Shown here one piece after another: positions 7,613 through 15,052 of a stretch of DNA of 36,967 nucleotides; the stretch's first letter is position 1, and each line of letters starts with the position of its first letter. Source of the DNA: Stenotrophomonas maltophilia (GTDB lineage: Bacteria > Pseudomonadota > Gammaproteobacteria > Xanthomonadales > Xanthomonadaceae); assembly GCF_003970865.1 (NCBI RefSeq), contig NZ_RXLZ01000050.1:1-36967 (forward strand), given 5' to 3'. The notes under the pieces were generated by a model, which searched no databases, had not been told where the DNA came from, and saw only the letters and a program-made list of their open reading frames with translations. A program made the position numbers and the translations under genes.

Positions 7613-9139
7613 ATGCAAAGACACCACCTCGCGTTGGCCGCAACGTTGGCCAGCCTGATGCTTGCCGGTTGCAGCCAGTCACCGTCACCCGGCGCCGAAG
7701 GCGCCAGTGATGCACCCAGCCGCCGTTTCGGCACGATCGACTTCCAGCCCTGCACGCTGTCCACCGAAGGTGCCAGCGCCAACGTGGAAGCGCAGTGCGC
7801 CACCCTGCAGGTACCGGAGGACCGGGCCCAGCCCGATGGCCGACGCATCGGCCTGCGCATCGCCTGGCTGGAATCGGGCAGCAGCGGCTCCAGCCAGCCC
7901 GACCCGGTGTTCTTCCTGGCCGGTGGGCCCGGCCAGGCCGCCAGCGAAGTGGCGGTCATTGTCGATACCGCGCTGCGCCAGGTGCGCAAGCAGCGCGATA
8001 TCTTCCTCGTCGACCAGCGCGGTACCGGCGGCTCCAACCCCCTCAACTGCCTTGGCGCGGATGGCAAGGAGCTGGCCATGGACGAGGATGCCGCACCCAC
8101 GGAAGCGTCGCTGCGCGATTACGCCGAGCGCTGCGCCGCCTCGCTGCAGGGGCGCGCCGATGCGCGCTTCTACACCACCAGCGAGGCGATTGCTGATCTG
8201 GATGCGGTGCGTCAGGCGCTGGGCGTCGAGCGCATCAACCTGGTTGGCGGTTCCTACGGTACCCGCGTGGCCCAACGCTATGCCGGTGCCTATCCACAGC
8301 ACACGCGCAGCATCGTCATCGATGGCGTGGTGCCGAACGAGCTGGTGGTGGGCGGCGATTTCGCCACGACATTCGAGGATGCGATCGCCCAGCAGTCGGC
8401 GCAGTGCCGCAAGGATGCCGCCTGCAGCAAGCGCTTCCCGACCGACACCCGCGCGCAGCTGCGCAGCGTGGTCGAGACCCTGCGCCGTGCCCCGGTCTCG
8501 GTGGAGTATCGCGACCCCGGCACCAACCAGACCCGGCAGGATGTGCTGAGTCCGGACAGCGTGATCGGCCTGGCGTTCGCCTTCTCCTATGTGCCGCAGT
8601 ATTCCTCGCTGCTGCCGCTGGTTCTCGATGAAGCCGCGCACGGCCGCTACGCACCGCTGGCGTCGCTGGCGCGCGGTGCGAACCGCAGCATGGATTTCCA
8701 GATCAACCGTGGCATGCAGTGGTCGGTGATCTGCAGCGAAGATGCGCCGCGCTACCACGCGCCGGCCGAGGATCCCGAGCGCCTGTTCGGCAACGACGTG
8801 GCCAGTGCCTTCTTCGCCGCCTGCCCGGTATGGCCGCACCGGCCGGCACCGGCAGCCAATGCCGTGCCGCTGCGCAGTGACGTACCGGCGCTGCTGCTGT
8901 CCGGTGAACTGGACCCGGTGACGCCGCCGCGCTATGCCGAGCAGGTCCTCAAGGGCCTGCCCAATGGACGCACGCTGGTCGCACGCGGCCAGGGCCACGG
9001 CACGCTGACGGCTGGTTGCATGCCGCGCCTGCTTGGTCAGTTCATCGACAAGACCGATGCCAAGGCGCTGGATGCCGGCTGCCTGGACACGCTGAGCTAT
9101 GTGCCGGCGTTCACCTCGTTCAACGGATGGGAACCATGA
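7613..9139 (+). CDS. Lipoprotein alpha/beta hydrolase (TAP-like C-terminus)
   Basis: 508-residue predicted lipoprotein with lipobox LAGC at residues 17-20. The +2 residue is Ser, which favours outer-membrane sorting. The body is an alpha/beta hydrolase of the tripeptidyl-aminopeptidase/proline-iminopeptidase type. The oxyanion loop contains FLAGGPGQ, the nucleophile elbow is GGSYGT with Ser214, the acid is Asp434 in SGELDPVTPP, and the base is His462 in GQGHGT. The reaction is probably release of N-terminal peptides or amino acids, inferred from the family. It ends with a four-base overlap (ATGA) with a NatA-like ATPase gene, which ties hydrolase and transporter into one translationally coupled operon. 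Confidence 0.88.
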   Translation: MQRHHLALAATLASLMLAGCSQSPSPGAEGASDAPSRRFGTIDFQPCTLSTEGASANVEAQCATLQVPEDRAQPDGRRIGLRIAWLESGSSGSSQPDPVFFLAGGPGQAASEVAVIVDTALRQVRKQRDIFLVDQRGTGGSNPLNCLGADGKELAMDEDAAPTEASLRDYAERCAASLQGRADARFYTTSEAIADLDAVRQALGVERINLVGGSYGTRVAQRYAGAYPQHTRSIVIDGVVPNELVVGGDFATTFEDAIAQQSAQCRKDAACSKRFPTDTRAQLRSVVETLRRAPVSVEYRDPGTNQTRQDVLSPDSVIGLAFAFSYVPQYSSLLPLVLDEAAHGRYAPLASLARGANRSMDFQINRGMQWSVICSEDAPRYHAPAEDPERLFGNDVASAFFAACPVWPHRPAPAANAVPLRSDVPALLLSGELDPVTPPRYAEQVLKGLPNGRTLVARGQGHGTLTAGCMPRLLGQFIDKTDAKALDAGCLDTLSYVPAFTSFNGWEP

Positions 9140-9882
9140 TCGTCGCCGACAACCTGCACAAGGCTTTCGACACCCGCACAGGCCGTATCCAGGCGGTCGC
9201 CAACGTCGGCTTCCGCGCCGAGGATGGCCGCATCACCGGCCTGCTGGGGCCCAATGGTGCCGGCAAGACCACCACCATGCGCATGCTGTACACGCTGATG
9301 ACGCCCGACCAGGGCAGCATCAGCGTCGATGGGGTGGACGCTGCGCGCAATCCGGTGGAAGTGCGTCGCCATCTTGGCGTGCTGCCCGATGCGCGTGGCG
9401 TCTACAAGCGCCTGACCGCACGCGAGAACATCGCCTACTTCGGCGAACTGCATGGCCTGTCGGCTGAGCGCATCCGCGAGCGCATCGAGGTGCTGTCGCA
9501 CGCGCTGGACATGGGTGACATCCTCGACCGCCAGACCGATGGCTTCTCGCAGGGCCAGCGCACCAAGACCGCGATTGCCCGCGCGCTGGTGCACGACCCG
9601 CGCAACGTCATTCTCGATGAGCCGACCAACGGTCTGGACGTGATGACCACGCGCGCGCTGCGCCGCTTCCTGCTGGGCCTGCGCGAAGAAGGCCGCTGCG
9701 TGATCCTGTCCAGCCACATCATGCAGGAGGTGGCCGCACTGTGCGATCACATCGTGATCATTGCCAAGGGCACGGTGATGGCCGCCGGCAGCGCCGATGA
9801 ACTGCGTACGCAGGCCGGCGAATCCAACCTGGAAGATGCGTTCGTGAAACTGATCGGCAGCGAAGAGGGCCTGCACGCATGA
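9136..9882 (+). CDS. natA: ABC transporter ATP-binding protein, NatA-like
   Basis: 248-residue ATPase of a NatAB-type exporter. Walker A is GPNGAGKTT, the signature is FSQGQRTK (the variant usual in NatA proteins rather than LSGGQ), and Walker B is NVILDEPTNGLD, followed by the SSHIMQEV switch region. The ATG at 9136 overlaps the hydrolase stop codon by four bases, and the gene's stop overlaps the next start by four more. Characterised Bacillus NatAB extrudes sodium; here the substrate is unknown, and pairing with a surface peptidase-like hydrolase suggests another role. Confidence 0.92.
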   Translation: MIVADNLHKAFDTRTGRIQAVANVGFRAEDGRITGLLGPNGAGKTTTMRMLYTLMTPDQGSISVDGVDAARNPVEVRRHLGVLPDARGVYKRLTARENIAYFGELHGLSAERIRERIEVLSHALDMGDILDRQTDGFSQGQRTKTAIARALVHDPRNVILDEPTNGLDVMTTRALRRFLLGLREEGRCVILSSHIMQEVAALCDHIVIIAKGTVMAAGSADELRTQAGESNLEDAFVKLIGSEEGLHA

Positions 9883-11063
9883 GCATGATGTCGACCCTGA
9901 TGACGGTGATGCGCAAGGAACTGCGCGACCTTTCCCGTGATCGCCGCACGCTGCTGCTGACCCTGCTGTTCGGGCCGCTGCTGTACCCGGTGCTGCTGCT
10001 GGGCATGGGCAAGCTGGCTGAGAGCCGGGTGCGCACCCAGATCGAACAACCGCTGCAGATTCCGACCATCGGTGCGGACAACGCCCCCAATCTGGTGCGT
10101 TTCCTCGCCGCGCAGGGGCTGAACACCGCTCCGGCACCGAAGGACCTGGCCGAGGCCATCCGCAGCCAGGAGATCGACGTGGCGCTGCGCATCAGCGATG
10201 ACTTCGGCAAGGACTGGGCCGACGGCAAGCCGGCGCTGGTGGAGGTGATCAAGGACAGTACCCGTCGCGCCGCAGAAGTACCCAGCGCGCGCCTGGAGGC
10301 GGCACTGGCGACCTATAACGGCCAGGTCGGTGCGCTGCGCCTGATGGCGCGTGGCATCGACGCGCAGGTCGCACGGCCGCTGGACGTGGCACGCCAGGAC
10401 CTGGCCAGTGCCGAGGCCAAGCGCGGCATGATCCTGTCGATGCTGCTGCCGGTACTGCTCACGCTGACCTCGTTCATCGGCGGTGCCTATCTGGTGATGG
10501 ACGCAACCGCCGGCGAGCGTGAGCGACAGTCACTGGAGCCGTTGCTGGCCACGCCGGGCTCGCGCAGCGCCATTGTCAGCGGCAAGATCGCGGCCGCCTG
10601 CGTGGTCGGGTTCGTGTCGCTGCTGCTGACCCTGGTGGCGTTCAAGGTGAGCGCACAGATCGCGCCCGGCAACATCGGCCGCCAGTTCAACATGAACGTC
10701 GGTTCGATGCTGCAGATGCTGCTGGTGATGTTGCCGATGCTGATGATCGGCACCTCGCTGCTGACCTTCCTGTCGGCCGCGGCCAAGAGCATGAAGGAAG
10801 CGCAGAGCCACATGACCTGGCTGATGCTGTTGCCGATGATGCCCGGCTACGCGCTGGTGGCCTATCCGCTGAAGAGCGAGCTGTGGCAGTACGCCGTGCC
10901 GTTCCTGTCGCAGAACCAGATGCTGCTGAAGGTGATCCGCCACGAGACCATCACGCCGGCGGTCTGGGCCATCTATCTCGGCGCCAGCCTCGGCCTGGCC
11001 GCCGTGCTGTGGTTCGCCGCGGTGCGCCGCTACCACAACGAGCGCCTGGCCATCTCCGGCTGA
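9879..11063 (+). CDS. natB: ABC-2 type permease, NatB-like
   Basis: 394-residue inner-membrane permease partner of the upstream ATPase. One N-terminal span (~22-43) is followed by a large extracytoplasmic domain (~50-185) and five or six spans in the C-terminal half, the standard ABC-2/NatB layout. GERERQSLEPLLATPGSRS (~212-230) is the conserved coupling segment. It is translationally coupled to natA (ATGA overlap) and ends the operon. Its stop codon lies only four bases before the terminal repeat of the RAYT element. Confidence 0.9.
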   Translation: MSMMSTLMTVMRKELRDLSRDRRTLLLTLLFGPLLYPVLLLGMGKLAESRVRTQIEQPLQIPTIGADNAPNLVRFLAAQGLNTAPAPKDLAEAIRSQEIDVALRISDDFGKDWADGKPALVEVIKDSTRRAAEVPSARLEAALATYNGQVGALRLMARGIDAQVARPLDVARQDLASAEAKRGMILSMLLPVLLTLTSFIGGAYLVMDATAGERERQSLEPLLATPGSRSAIVSGKIAAACVVGFVSLLLTLVAFKVSAQIAPGNIGRQFNMNVGSMLQMLLVMLPMLMIGTSLLTFLSAAAKSMKEAQSHMTWLMLLPMMPGYALVAYPLKSELWQYAVPFLSQNQMLLKVIRHETITPAVWAIYLGASLGLAAVLWFAAVRRYHNERLAISG

Positions 11064-11066
11064 CCG

Positions 11067-11114
11067 AAAAAGGGGACGGAGGGGATTAAGTCGTTTCTAA
11101 CCCTCTGTCCCCTT
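11067..11114 (-). repeat. Left end of RAYT unit: hairpin doublet
   Basis: The outer arm (11067-11093) pairs with the inner arm (11098-11114) over ~16 bp with one mismatch and a two-base offset, giving a stem-loop. Read on the minus strand it ends in five Ts, so it can serve as an intrinsic terminator for the transposase gene, whose last codons lie inside the stem. It is also the first sequence after the natB stop codon on the plus strand. Confidence 0.75.
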
Positions 11115-11795
11115 CTTCTGGGGGCGCCCGCGCTTGCGCAGCACCACGGGGCGGCCCAGGGTCTGTTCCACCATCCGCAGGTAAGCTGCATTTCCCAACG
11201 GATGCTGCCCGACACTGTGCGCACGGATTGCCGGCAGGTCAGCGGACGCGTTCATGTCCTGCAGAAACTCCGCATAGAGCATTGCCCGCTGTCGCTGGGT
11301 CGGGGCGAGCGCCTGGAATGCGGGATGTTCTGTCAGCATCGGATCGTGGCGTCGCTGCAGGTTTCCATGCACGCTCGACCATGGGTGATCTTCCGGGGCG
11401 GCTGTCATGCCTGCACGAACCGGATTGAGTTCGATGTAGCGATAGACGCTGAGCAGATAGGCGTCGCTGTCCACCATCGAAGAATGGAAGCGGCCTTGCC
11501 AGAGCGGTCCGCTGCGCTCATGCCGCTGATTGAACGCCTGGACATAGTTGTTACCCTGTATCCGCATCGCATTCGCCAAGCCGACGCCCGTGGAAGGTGT
11601 GGCCAACAGATGAACGTGATTGCCCATCAATACGTAGGCATGCAGCGCGACCTGATGCTTCAGGAAGGCACTGTGCAAAAGGTGCAGAAACAGCTGGCGG
11701 TCGATATCGTCAACGAAGATCGCCCCCTTGTTCACACCGCGCTGGGTTACGTGGTACGGCTGTTCGGCCAACATCAGGCGCGCTTGTCGAGGCAT
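11097..11795 (-). CDS. REP-associated tyrosine transposase (RAYT), Y1/IS200-like
   Basis: 232-residue single-stranded DNA transposase-like protein of the Y1 HUH family. The HUH metal motif is NHVHLL with His60 and His62, the catalytic tyrosine is probably Tyr120 in YRYIELNPVRAG, and the N-terminus has the family PYHVTQRG. No frameshift or missing motif is visible, so it appears intact. Its final codons (KKGTEG and stop) are written in the inner repeat arm, so the protein end co-evolves with the element end. No strong ribosome-binding site precedes the ATG, consistent with low expression. RAYTs process REP palindromes; the likely substrate here is the flanking repeat, not the GTAG repeats. Confidence 0.92.
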   Translation of the reverse strand: MPRQARLMLAEQPYHVTQRGVNKGAIFVDDIDRQLFLHLLHSAFLKHQVALHAYVLMGNHVHLLATPSTGVGLANAMRIQGNNYVQAFNQRHERSGPLWQGRFHSSMVDSDAYLLSVYRYIELNPVRAGMTAAPEDHPWSSVHGNLQRRHDPMLTEHPAFQALAPTQRQRAMLYAEFLQDMNASADLPAIRAHSVGQHPLGNAAYLRMVEQTLGRPVVLRKRGRPQKKGTEG

Positions 11796-11891
11796 GGCAG
11801 TTCAGGGCTTCAAGGAATCATCAGCCTGCCGCCACGCTGACCGCGAAGGGCATCAGGCGATGCCGCGAGATGGTGTGGGGGAAGGTAGAAG

Positions 11892-11917
11892 CGACTTAAT
11901 CCCCTCCGTCCCCTTTT
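11892..11917 (+). repeat. Right end of RAYT unit, overlapping the AraC gene 3' end
   Basis: Exact reverse complement of the left outer end. Read on the minus strand its first bases encode the last residues (GKGDGGD) and the TAA stop of the AraC-family gene. Confidence 0.88.
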
Positions 11918-12693
11918 CCATACCGCGCAGGCGTCACGCCCATCTCGCGCTTGAACACGGCGATGAAGGCACTGGGCGTGTCGTAGCCCATCGACAGCGC
12001 GACGCTGATCACCGGCTCGCCGGACAGCAGGCGTGGCAGCGCCAGCAGCACCCGCAGGCGTTGCCGCCACTGGCTTGGCGACAGGCCGGTCTCGGCCAGC
12101 CAATGGCGGGCAAGGCTGCGGCCGGACAGGCCGCTGCTGGCGGCCCAGTCCTCGATGCTGCGGCCGTCATCGGGTACGCGTGCCAGTGCAGCGGCGATCC
12201 TCTGCAGCCGCCGGTCACGCGGTTGTGGCAGGGCAAGCGGCAGGGGCGTGCTGGCGGCAATCTCATCGGCGATCACACCGGCCAGTCGTGTCTGCGCAGC
12301 ATCCAGTGGCCGATGGGGCCATCGCAGCGCACGTGCTGTCGCCGCCTGCAGCAGTGCATTGGGCTGGAAAATGCGCGGTGTGGTGGGCAGACCCAGGCAG
12401 GCCTCGGCGTTGAAGTACAGGCTCCAGCCATCGAACCCGTCTGCGCCCAGCAGCGCGTGGGGTAGCAAGGGCGGTATCCAGGCGACGTGACCTGCGGGCA
12501 GCAGCCAGTGCAGGTCGTCGGCGGCGATCCGCAGCAGCCCCTGGTGCGCACCCAGCAGCTGCCCACGGGCATGCCGGTGGCGGGCCGTGCGACGCACACC
12601 GCGCTGGCGCAGCCAGGCCGCCAGCACCACCGGTCCGTCGGCGGCGTCGGCCAACGCGGGGTCGAGAAAGGCGGTGGTTGTCTGATCTGCCAT
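11896..12693 (-). CDS. AraC-family transcriptional regulator
   Basis: 265-residue regulator. Residues ~1-140 form the cupin-like sensing half, with the HRHARGQLL histidine pattern and PPLLPH typical of short AraC regulators. Residues ~175-258 form the two helix-turn-helix DNA-binding domain, ending in the signature VALSMGYDTPSAFIAVFKREMGVTPARY. The signature is followed directly by GKGDGGD and stop, which are encoded by the RAYT repeat, so the native tail was replaced when the repeat arrived. The DNA-binding core is complete, so it is probably functional. It is divergent from an 84-residue gene with 77 bases between start codons, so that gene and itself are the likely targets. Confidence 0.9.
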   Translation of the reverse strand: MADQTTTAFLDPALADAADGPVVLAAWLRQRGVRRTARHRHARGQLLGAHQGLLRIAADDLHWLLPAGHVAWIPPLLPHALLGADGFDGWSLYFNAEACLGLPTTPRIFQPNALLQAATARALRWPHRPLDAAQTRLAGVIADEIAASTPLPLALPQPRDRRLQRIAAALARVPDDGRSIEDWAASSGLSGRSLARHWLAETGLSPSQWRQRLRVLLALPRLLSGEPVISVALSMGYDTPSAFIAVFKREMGVTPARYGKGDGGD

Positions 12694-12770
12694 ATCGACT
12701 GGCAGTTATACGGCAGAAACGTCGTGTCCAGGCCCCGACACTGGAGGCCACTTCAACGGAGCGCTTCCCC

Positions 12771-13025
12771 ATGCAGCCACAGGACATTCTTCCCGACCAT
12801 CAGGACGACGTGCAGGTGAACGGCCTCACCGTGCGCAAGGGCAGCGTGGGTGCTTTCCTCGCCAGCGTTCGTGACTGGCAGGATCCGTCCAGCGATCCCG
12901 CCACGTGCGCCGCTGCCGAAGCCGACCTGCGTGCGTTGCTGCCCGGCCTGCATGCGCTGGGCCTGTTCCAGGTGCTGGCCGCGCGCGATCCGGCGCTGCA
13001 GCGCCTGATTGATGGCGCTGCCTGA
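12771..13025 (+). CDS. Small uncharacterised protein, divergent from AraC regulator
   Basis: 84-residue acidic protein without signal peptide, membrane span or cysteine-rich motif apart from isolated residues. It has two parts: VQVNGLTVRKGSVGAFLASV near the start and an Ala/Leu-rich helical C-terminal half. I recognise the VRKGSVGAF pattern from small conserved proteobacterial proteins of unknown function but cannot name a role. The ATG at 12771 is chosen because GGAG lies 12 bases upstream; the longer open frame would run back through the AraC promoter region. Position suggests control by the divergent regulator. Confidence 0.75.
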   Translation: MQPQDILPDHQDDVQVNGLTVRKGSVGAFLASVRDWQDPSSDPATCAAAEADLRALLPGLHALGLFQVLAARDPALQRLIDGAA

Positions 13026-13031
13026 AACGGA

Positions 13032-13056
13032 CAAGGCCCGGATGGACCGGGCCTTG
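13032..13056 (+). terminator. 10-bp hairpin after the 84-residue gene
   Basis: CAAGGCCCGG (13032-13041) pairs perfectly with CCGGGCCTTG (13047-13056) around the loop ATGGA, six bases after the stop codon. There is no T-tract directly after it, but the T5 end of the repeat at 13078-13104 follows. Probable transcript end. Confidence 0.5.
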
Positions 13057-13077
13057 GCGTCATGGAGGTGGCAGAAA

Positions 13078-13104
13078 CGACTTAATCCCCTCCGTCCCCT
13101 TTTT
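13078..13104 (+). repeat. Solo copy of the RAYT terminal repeat
   Basis: Identical to the right end of the RAYT unit (11892-11917) and in the same orientation, with one extra T. It lies five bases beyond the stop codon of the minus-strand TonB-domain gene. Together with 11892-11917 it brackets the AraC gene and the 84-residue gene as direct repeats about 1.19 kb apart. Confidence 0.9.
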
Positions 13105-13109
13105 GGCGG

Positions 13110-14111
13110 TCAGCCGCCCGGTGCGAACACCAGGGTGCGCCGGGTGGTGACCGGCGCGTTGACCGGCTCGAAGCGCCAGCGCTTGACCGCGTTCAGGGCT
13201 TCGCGGTCGAAGGTCCGTCCGGACGTCGCGCGCAGTACACGGGCGCTGACCACTGAACCGTCGGTGCCGACGGTGATCTCCACCAGCACTTCGCCCGACG
13301 TTCCCGAACGCAGGGCTTCGGCCGGATAGCGCGGCGCCGGCGTACTGACCGGGCGCAGGGTGGGAGCTGCGGCGGCGGCTGCCTGGCGCGCGGCGCTGGC
13401 CTGCTGGGCGGCGGCCTGCTGCTGCTTCTGTTCGGCATCGCGACGGGCCGCGGCCTGGCGCTCGGCCTCCTGGCGCTCGTTGTCGCGGCGTGCGGCATCC
13501 TGCTGCGCGGCGATCTGCTTGGCCGCGTCGGCTTCCTTGGTGCGTTGTTCGGCCAGGCGCTGCTGTTCGATCTGCTGCTTGCTGCGGTCCTCGGCGTCCT
13601 TCTTTGCCTTCTCGGCTTCGGTCTCGGTGCGCTTGGCCGCGTTTTCCACACCCTTGGCCAGGCCTTCCTTCAGGCGCGGCAGGGCGGGGGCGGACGCGTC
13701 CACCTTCTCGATCAGTGCCACCAGGCGCTGCGCCTCGGTGTAGTCCTCGCGGCCGAGGTGCTGCTCGGCGGCGATCAGGGTGTAGGGCAGCAGGTCGGTC
13801 AGTGCGCTCTTCACCGAGGCGTCGTCCGGCGTCTTGTCGCGCAGGGCGAGGTAGTACTCGATGGCGTTGTCGCCGGCCGGCGCGTACATGCGGTTCTCGC
13901 GCAGTGCCTGGCTGGCTGATTCACGCAGCTGTTCGGTGCCCATCGACTGCACCTTGGCTGCGACCACCGGGGCGGCCGGAGCAGCGGACGTGGGTGCGGC
14001 GGCGGGGGCCGGTGCGGGCGTTTCTTCCTTGCCCGAGCAGGCGGCCAGCGCCAGTGCCAAAGCAACCGGCAGCCACCGGCGCGCGGCGGTGATCGTTGAG
14101 ACGTGCGACAT
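13110..14111 (-). CDS. Lipoprotein with coiled coil and C-terminal TonB-type domain
   Basis: 333-residue protein with lipobox LAAC at residues 22-25 and Ser at +2. An Ala/Pro-rich stretch (~31-52) follows, then a helical region (~55-145), then a long charged coiled coil rich in Ala, Glu, Gln, Lys and Arg (~150-245). The final ~80 residues are a TonB C-terminal domain: PRYPAEALRSGTSGEVLVEI, a DGSVVSARVL strand and EALNAVKRWRFEP. Ordinary TonB is anchored by an inner-membrane helix, but this one carries a lipid anchor instead. A role in envelope structure or in a TonB-like link is inferred only. GGGAGCAGG precedes the ATG. Confidence 0.85.
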   Translation of the reverse strand: MSHVSTITAARRWLPVALALALAACSGKEETPAPAPAAAPTSAAPAAPVVAAKVQSMGTEQLRESASQALRENRMYAPAGDNAIEYYLALRDKTPDDASVKSALTDLLPYTLIAAEQHLGREDYTEAQRLVALIEKVDASAPALPRLKEGLAKGVENAAKRTETEAEKAKKDAEDRSKQQIEQQRLAEQRTKEADAAKQIAAQQDAARRDNERQEAERQAAARRDAEQKQQQAAAQQASAARQAAAAAAPTLRPVSTPAPRYPAEALRSGTSGEVLVEITVGTDGSVVSARVLRATSGRTFDREALNAVKRWRFEPVNAPVTTRRTLVFAPGG

Positions 14112-14239
14112 CCTGCTCCCCTCTAGAAGACGACGTGACGTAAATCATTGATACGCATGGCCGGGACCTGTGGTCCGGGCGCGGAACGATGACGTTTCCC
14201 GACGCCACCGCCGGCAACGGCGAGGGTGCAATCTAGCAT

Positions 14240-14301
14240 CCCGGCCACCGCCGCGTACAAGGGGCGGTGGCCGGGACGGGGCAGCGGCGAAGCGCCGCTG
14301 C
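14240..14301 (-). terminator. Two strong hairpins downstream of the UPF0114 gene
   Basis: A 13-bp perfect stem (14240-14252 with 14263-14275, 10-nt loop) and a 9-bp stem GCAGCGGCG/CGCCGCTGC (14281-14301, 3-nt loop) lie between the UPF0114 stop and the TonB-domain start. On the minus strand the second loop is capped by CTTC-like sequence, as in many terminators. No T-run follows, so strength is uncertain; they should separate the two minus-strand genes. Confidence 0.5.
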
Positions 14302-14312
14302 CGGTTGCTGCA

Positions 14313-14942
14313 TCAGTGGTCGTGCGACTTGCTGTGGCTGTTGGACATCAGCTTGTCGGTCCAGGCGATGCCGATCGCCGACAGGATGAACACGCAGTGG
14401 ATGATGGTCTGCCACAACACGCCTTCCTGGGTCATGGTCGTGCAGGTATCGACGCCAGCGTTGTAGAAGCTGGTCGAAGCCGACGACACTGCTGCTGCCC
14501 ATTGTTCCGGTTTGCACAGCGGCAGTCCCTTCAGCGCGCTGGTGGCGATGAAAGTCTTCAGCAGGTGGATCGAGGAGATGCCGATGATCGCCATCGCCAG
14601 CTTCACCTTCAGCACGCTGGCGTTGACGTGGCTCAGCCATTCCGGCTGGTCCGGATGGCCTTCCAGGCGCAGGCGCGAGACGAAGGTCTCGTAGCCGCCG
14701 ACGATCACCATCACCAGCAGGTTGGAGATCATCACCACGTCGATCAGGCCCAGCACGATCAGCATGATCTGCTGTTCGCCCATCGAGACCGAGTGGGACA
14801 GCAGGTGCCAGAGTTCCTTGCCGAACAGGAACACGTAGACGCACTGGGCAAGGATCAGGCCCAGGTACAGGGGCAGCTGCAGCCAGCGCGAGGCGAAGAT
14901 CAGCGAGGACAACGGGGACAGGGGGCGAGGACTGTGGCTCAT
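14313..14942 (-). CDS. UPF0114 (YqhA / TIGR00645) family membrane protein
   Basis: 209-residue inner-membrane protein with four hydrophobic helices (approximately residues 15-40, 60-82, 110-135 and 180-200). The conserved stretch [17 protein letters not shown] and the following [21 protein letters not shown] identify the UPF0114 family, whose function is unknown. Compared with E. coli YqhA (about 164 residues) it has a longer loop after helix 3 ([22 protein letters not shown]) and a His-rich tail (HSKSHDH). I chose the ATG at 14942; the longer frame adds 24 residues with no membrane-protein character. No strong Shine-Dalgarno sequence is visible. Confidence 0.82.
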   Translation of the reverse strand: MSHSPRPLSPLSSLIFASRWLQLPLYLGLILAQCVYVFLFGKELWHLLSHSVSMGEQQIMLIVLGLIDVVMISNLLVMVIVGGYETFVSRLRLEGHPDQPEWLSHVNASVLKVKLAMAIIGISSIHLLKTFIATSALKGLPLCKPEQWAAAVSSASTSFYNAGVDTCTTMTQEGVLWQTIIHCVFILSAIGIAWTDKLMSNSHSKSHDH

Positions 14943-15052
14943 GCAGGACAGTGCGTTTCGGGGGAGCCGCGAGGTTACCGGCCCGCCGTGACGGTGCCAA
15001 CCCAACTCACGCACTAGACTTCAGGTTCCTTTCCGCACCCCGAGCCGCCGCC

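Larger units (their letters stand above)
11067..11917 (-). mobile_element. RAYT element bounded by perfect ~26-bp inverted repeats
   Basis: A unit of about 850 bp containing one complete RAYT gene. Its outer ends are the same sequence in opposite orientation: 11067-11093 on the plus strand (core GGGGACGGAGGGGATTAAG) and its reverse complement at 11892-11917. A degenerate third arm (TAACCCTCTGTCCCC, 11098-11112) overlaps the 3' end of the transposase gene and pairs with the left end. The same repeat occurs outside the unit at 13078-13104 and 28595-28660. REP-associated tyrosine transposases are known to be flanked by and to act on such palindromes. Confidence 0.85.

Noticed and set aside
7613..9139. 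Class C or D beta-lactamase
   Set aside because: The serine lies in a GGSYGT nucleophile elbow with downstream Asp and His, the alpha/beta hydrolase arrangement, not SxxK.
11097..11795. Functional coupling of the RAYT to the GTAG repeats
   Set aside because: The RAYT is bordered by a repeat without a GTAG head, and no GTAG hairpin adjoins it, so I do not assign SMAG mobility to this transposase.
11067..13104. Classical insertion sequence with target-site duplication
   Set aside because: Terminal repeats are present but I see no clear direct duplication of flanking target bases, and the transposase is a Y1 HUH type that does not make such duplications; RAYT/REP is the better fit.
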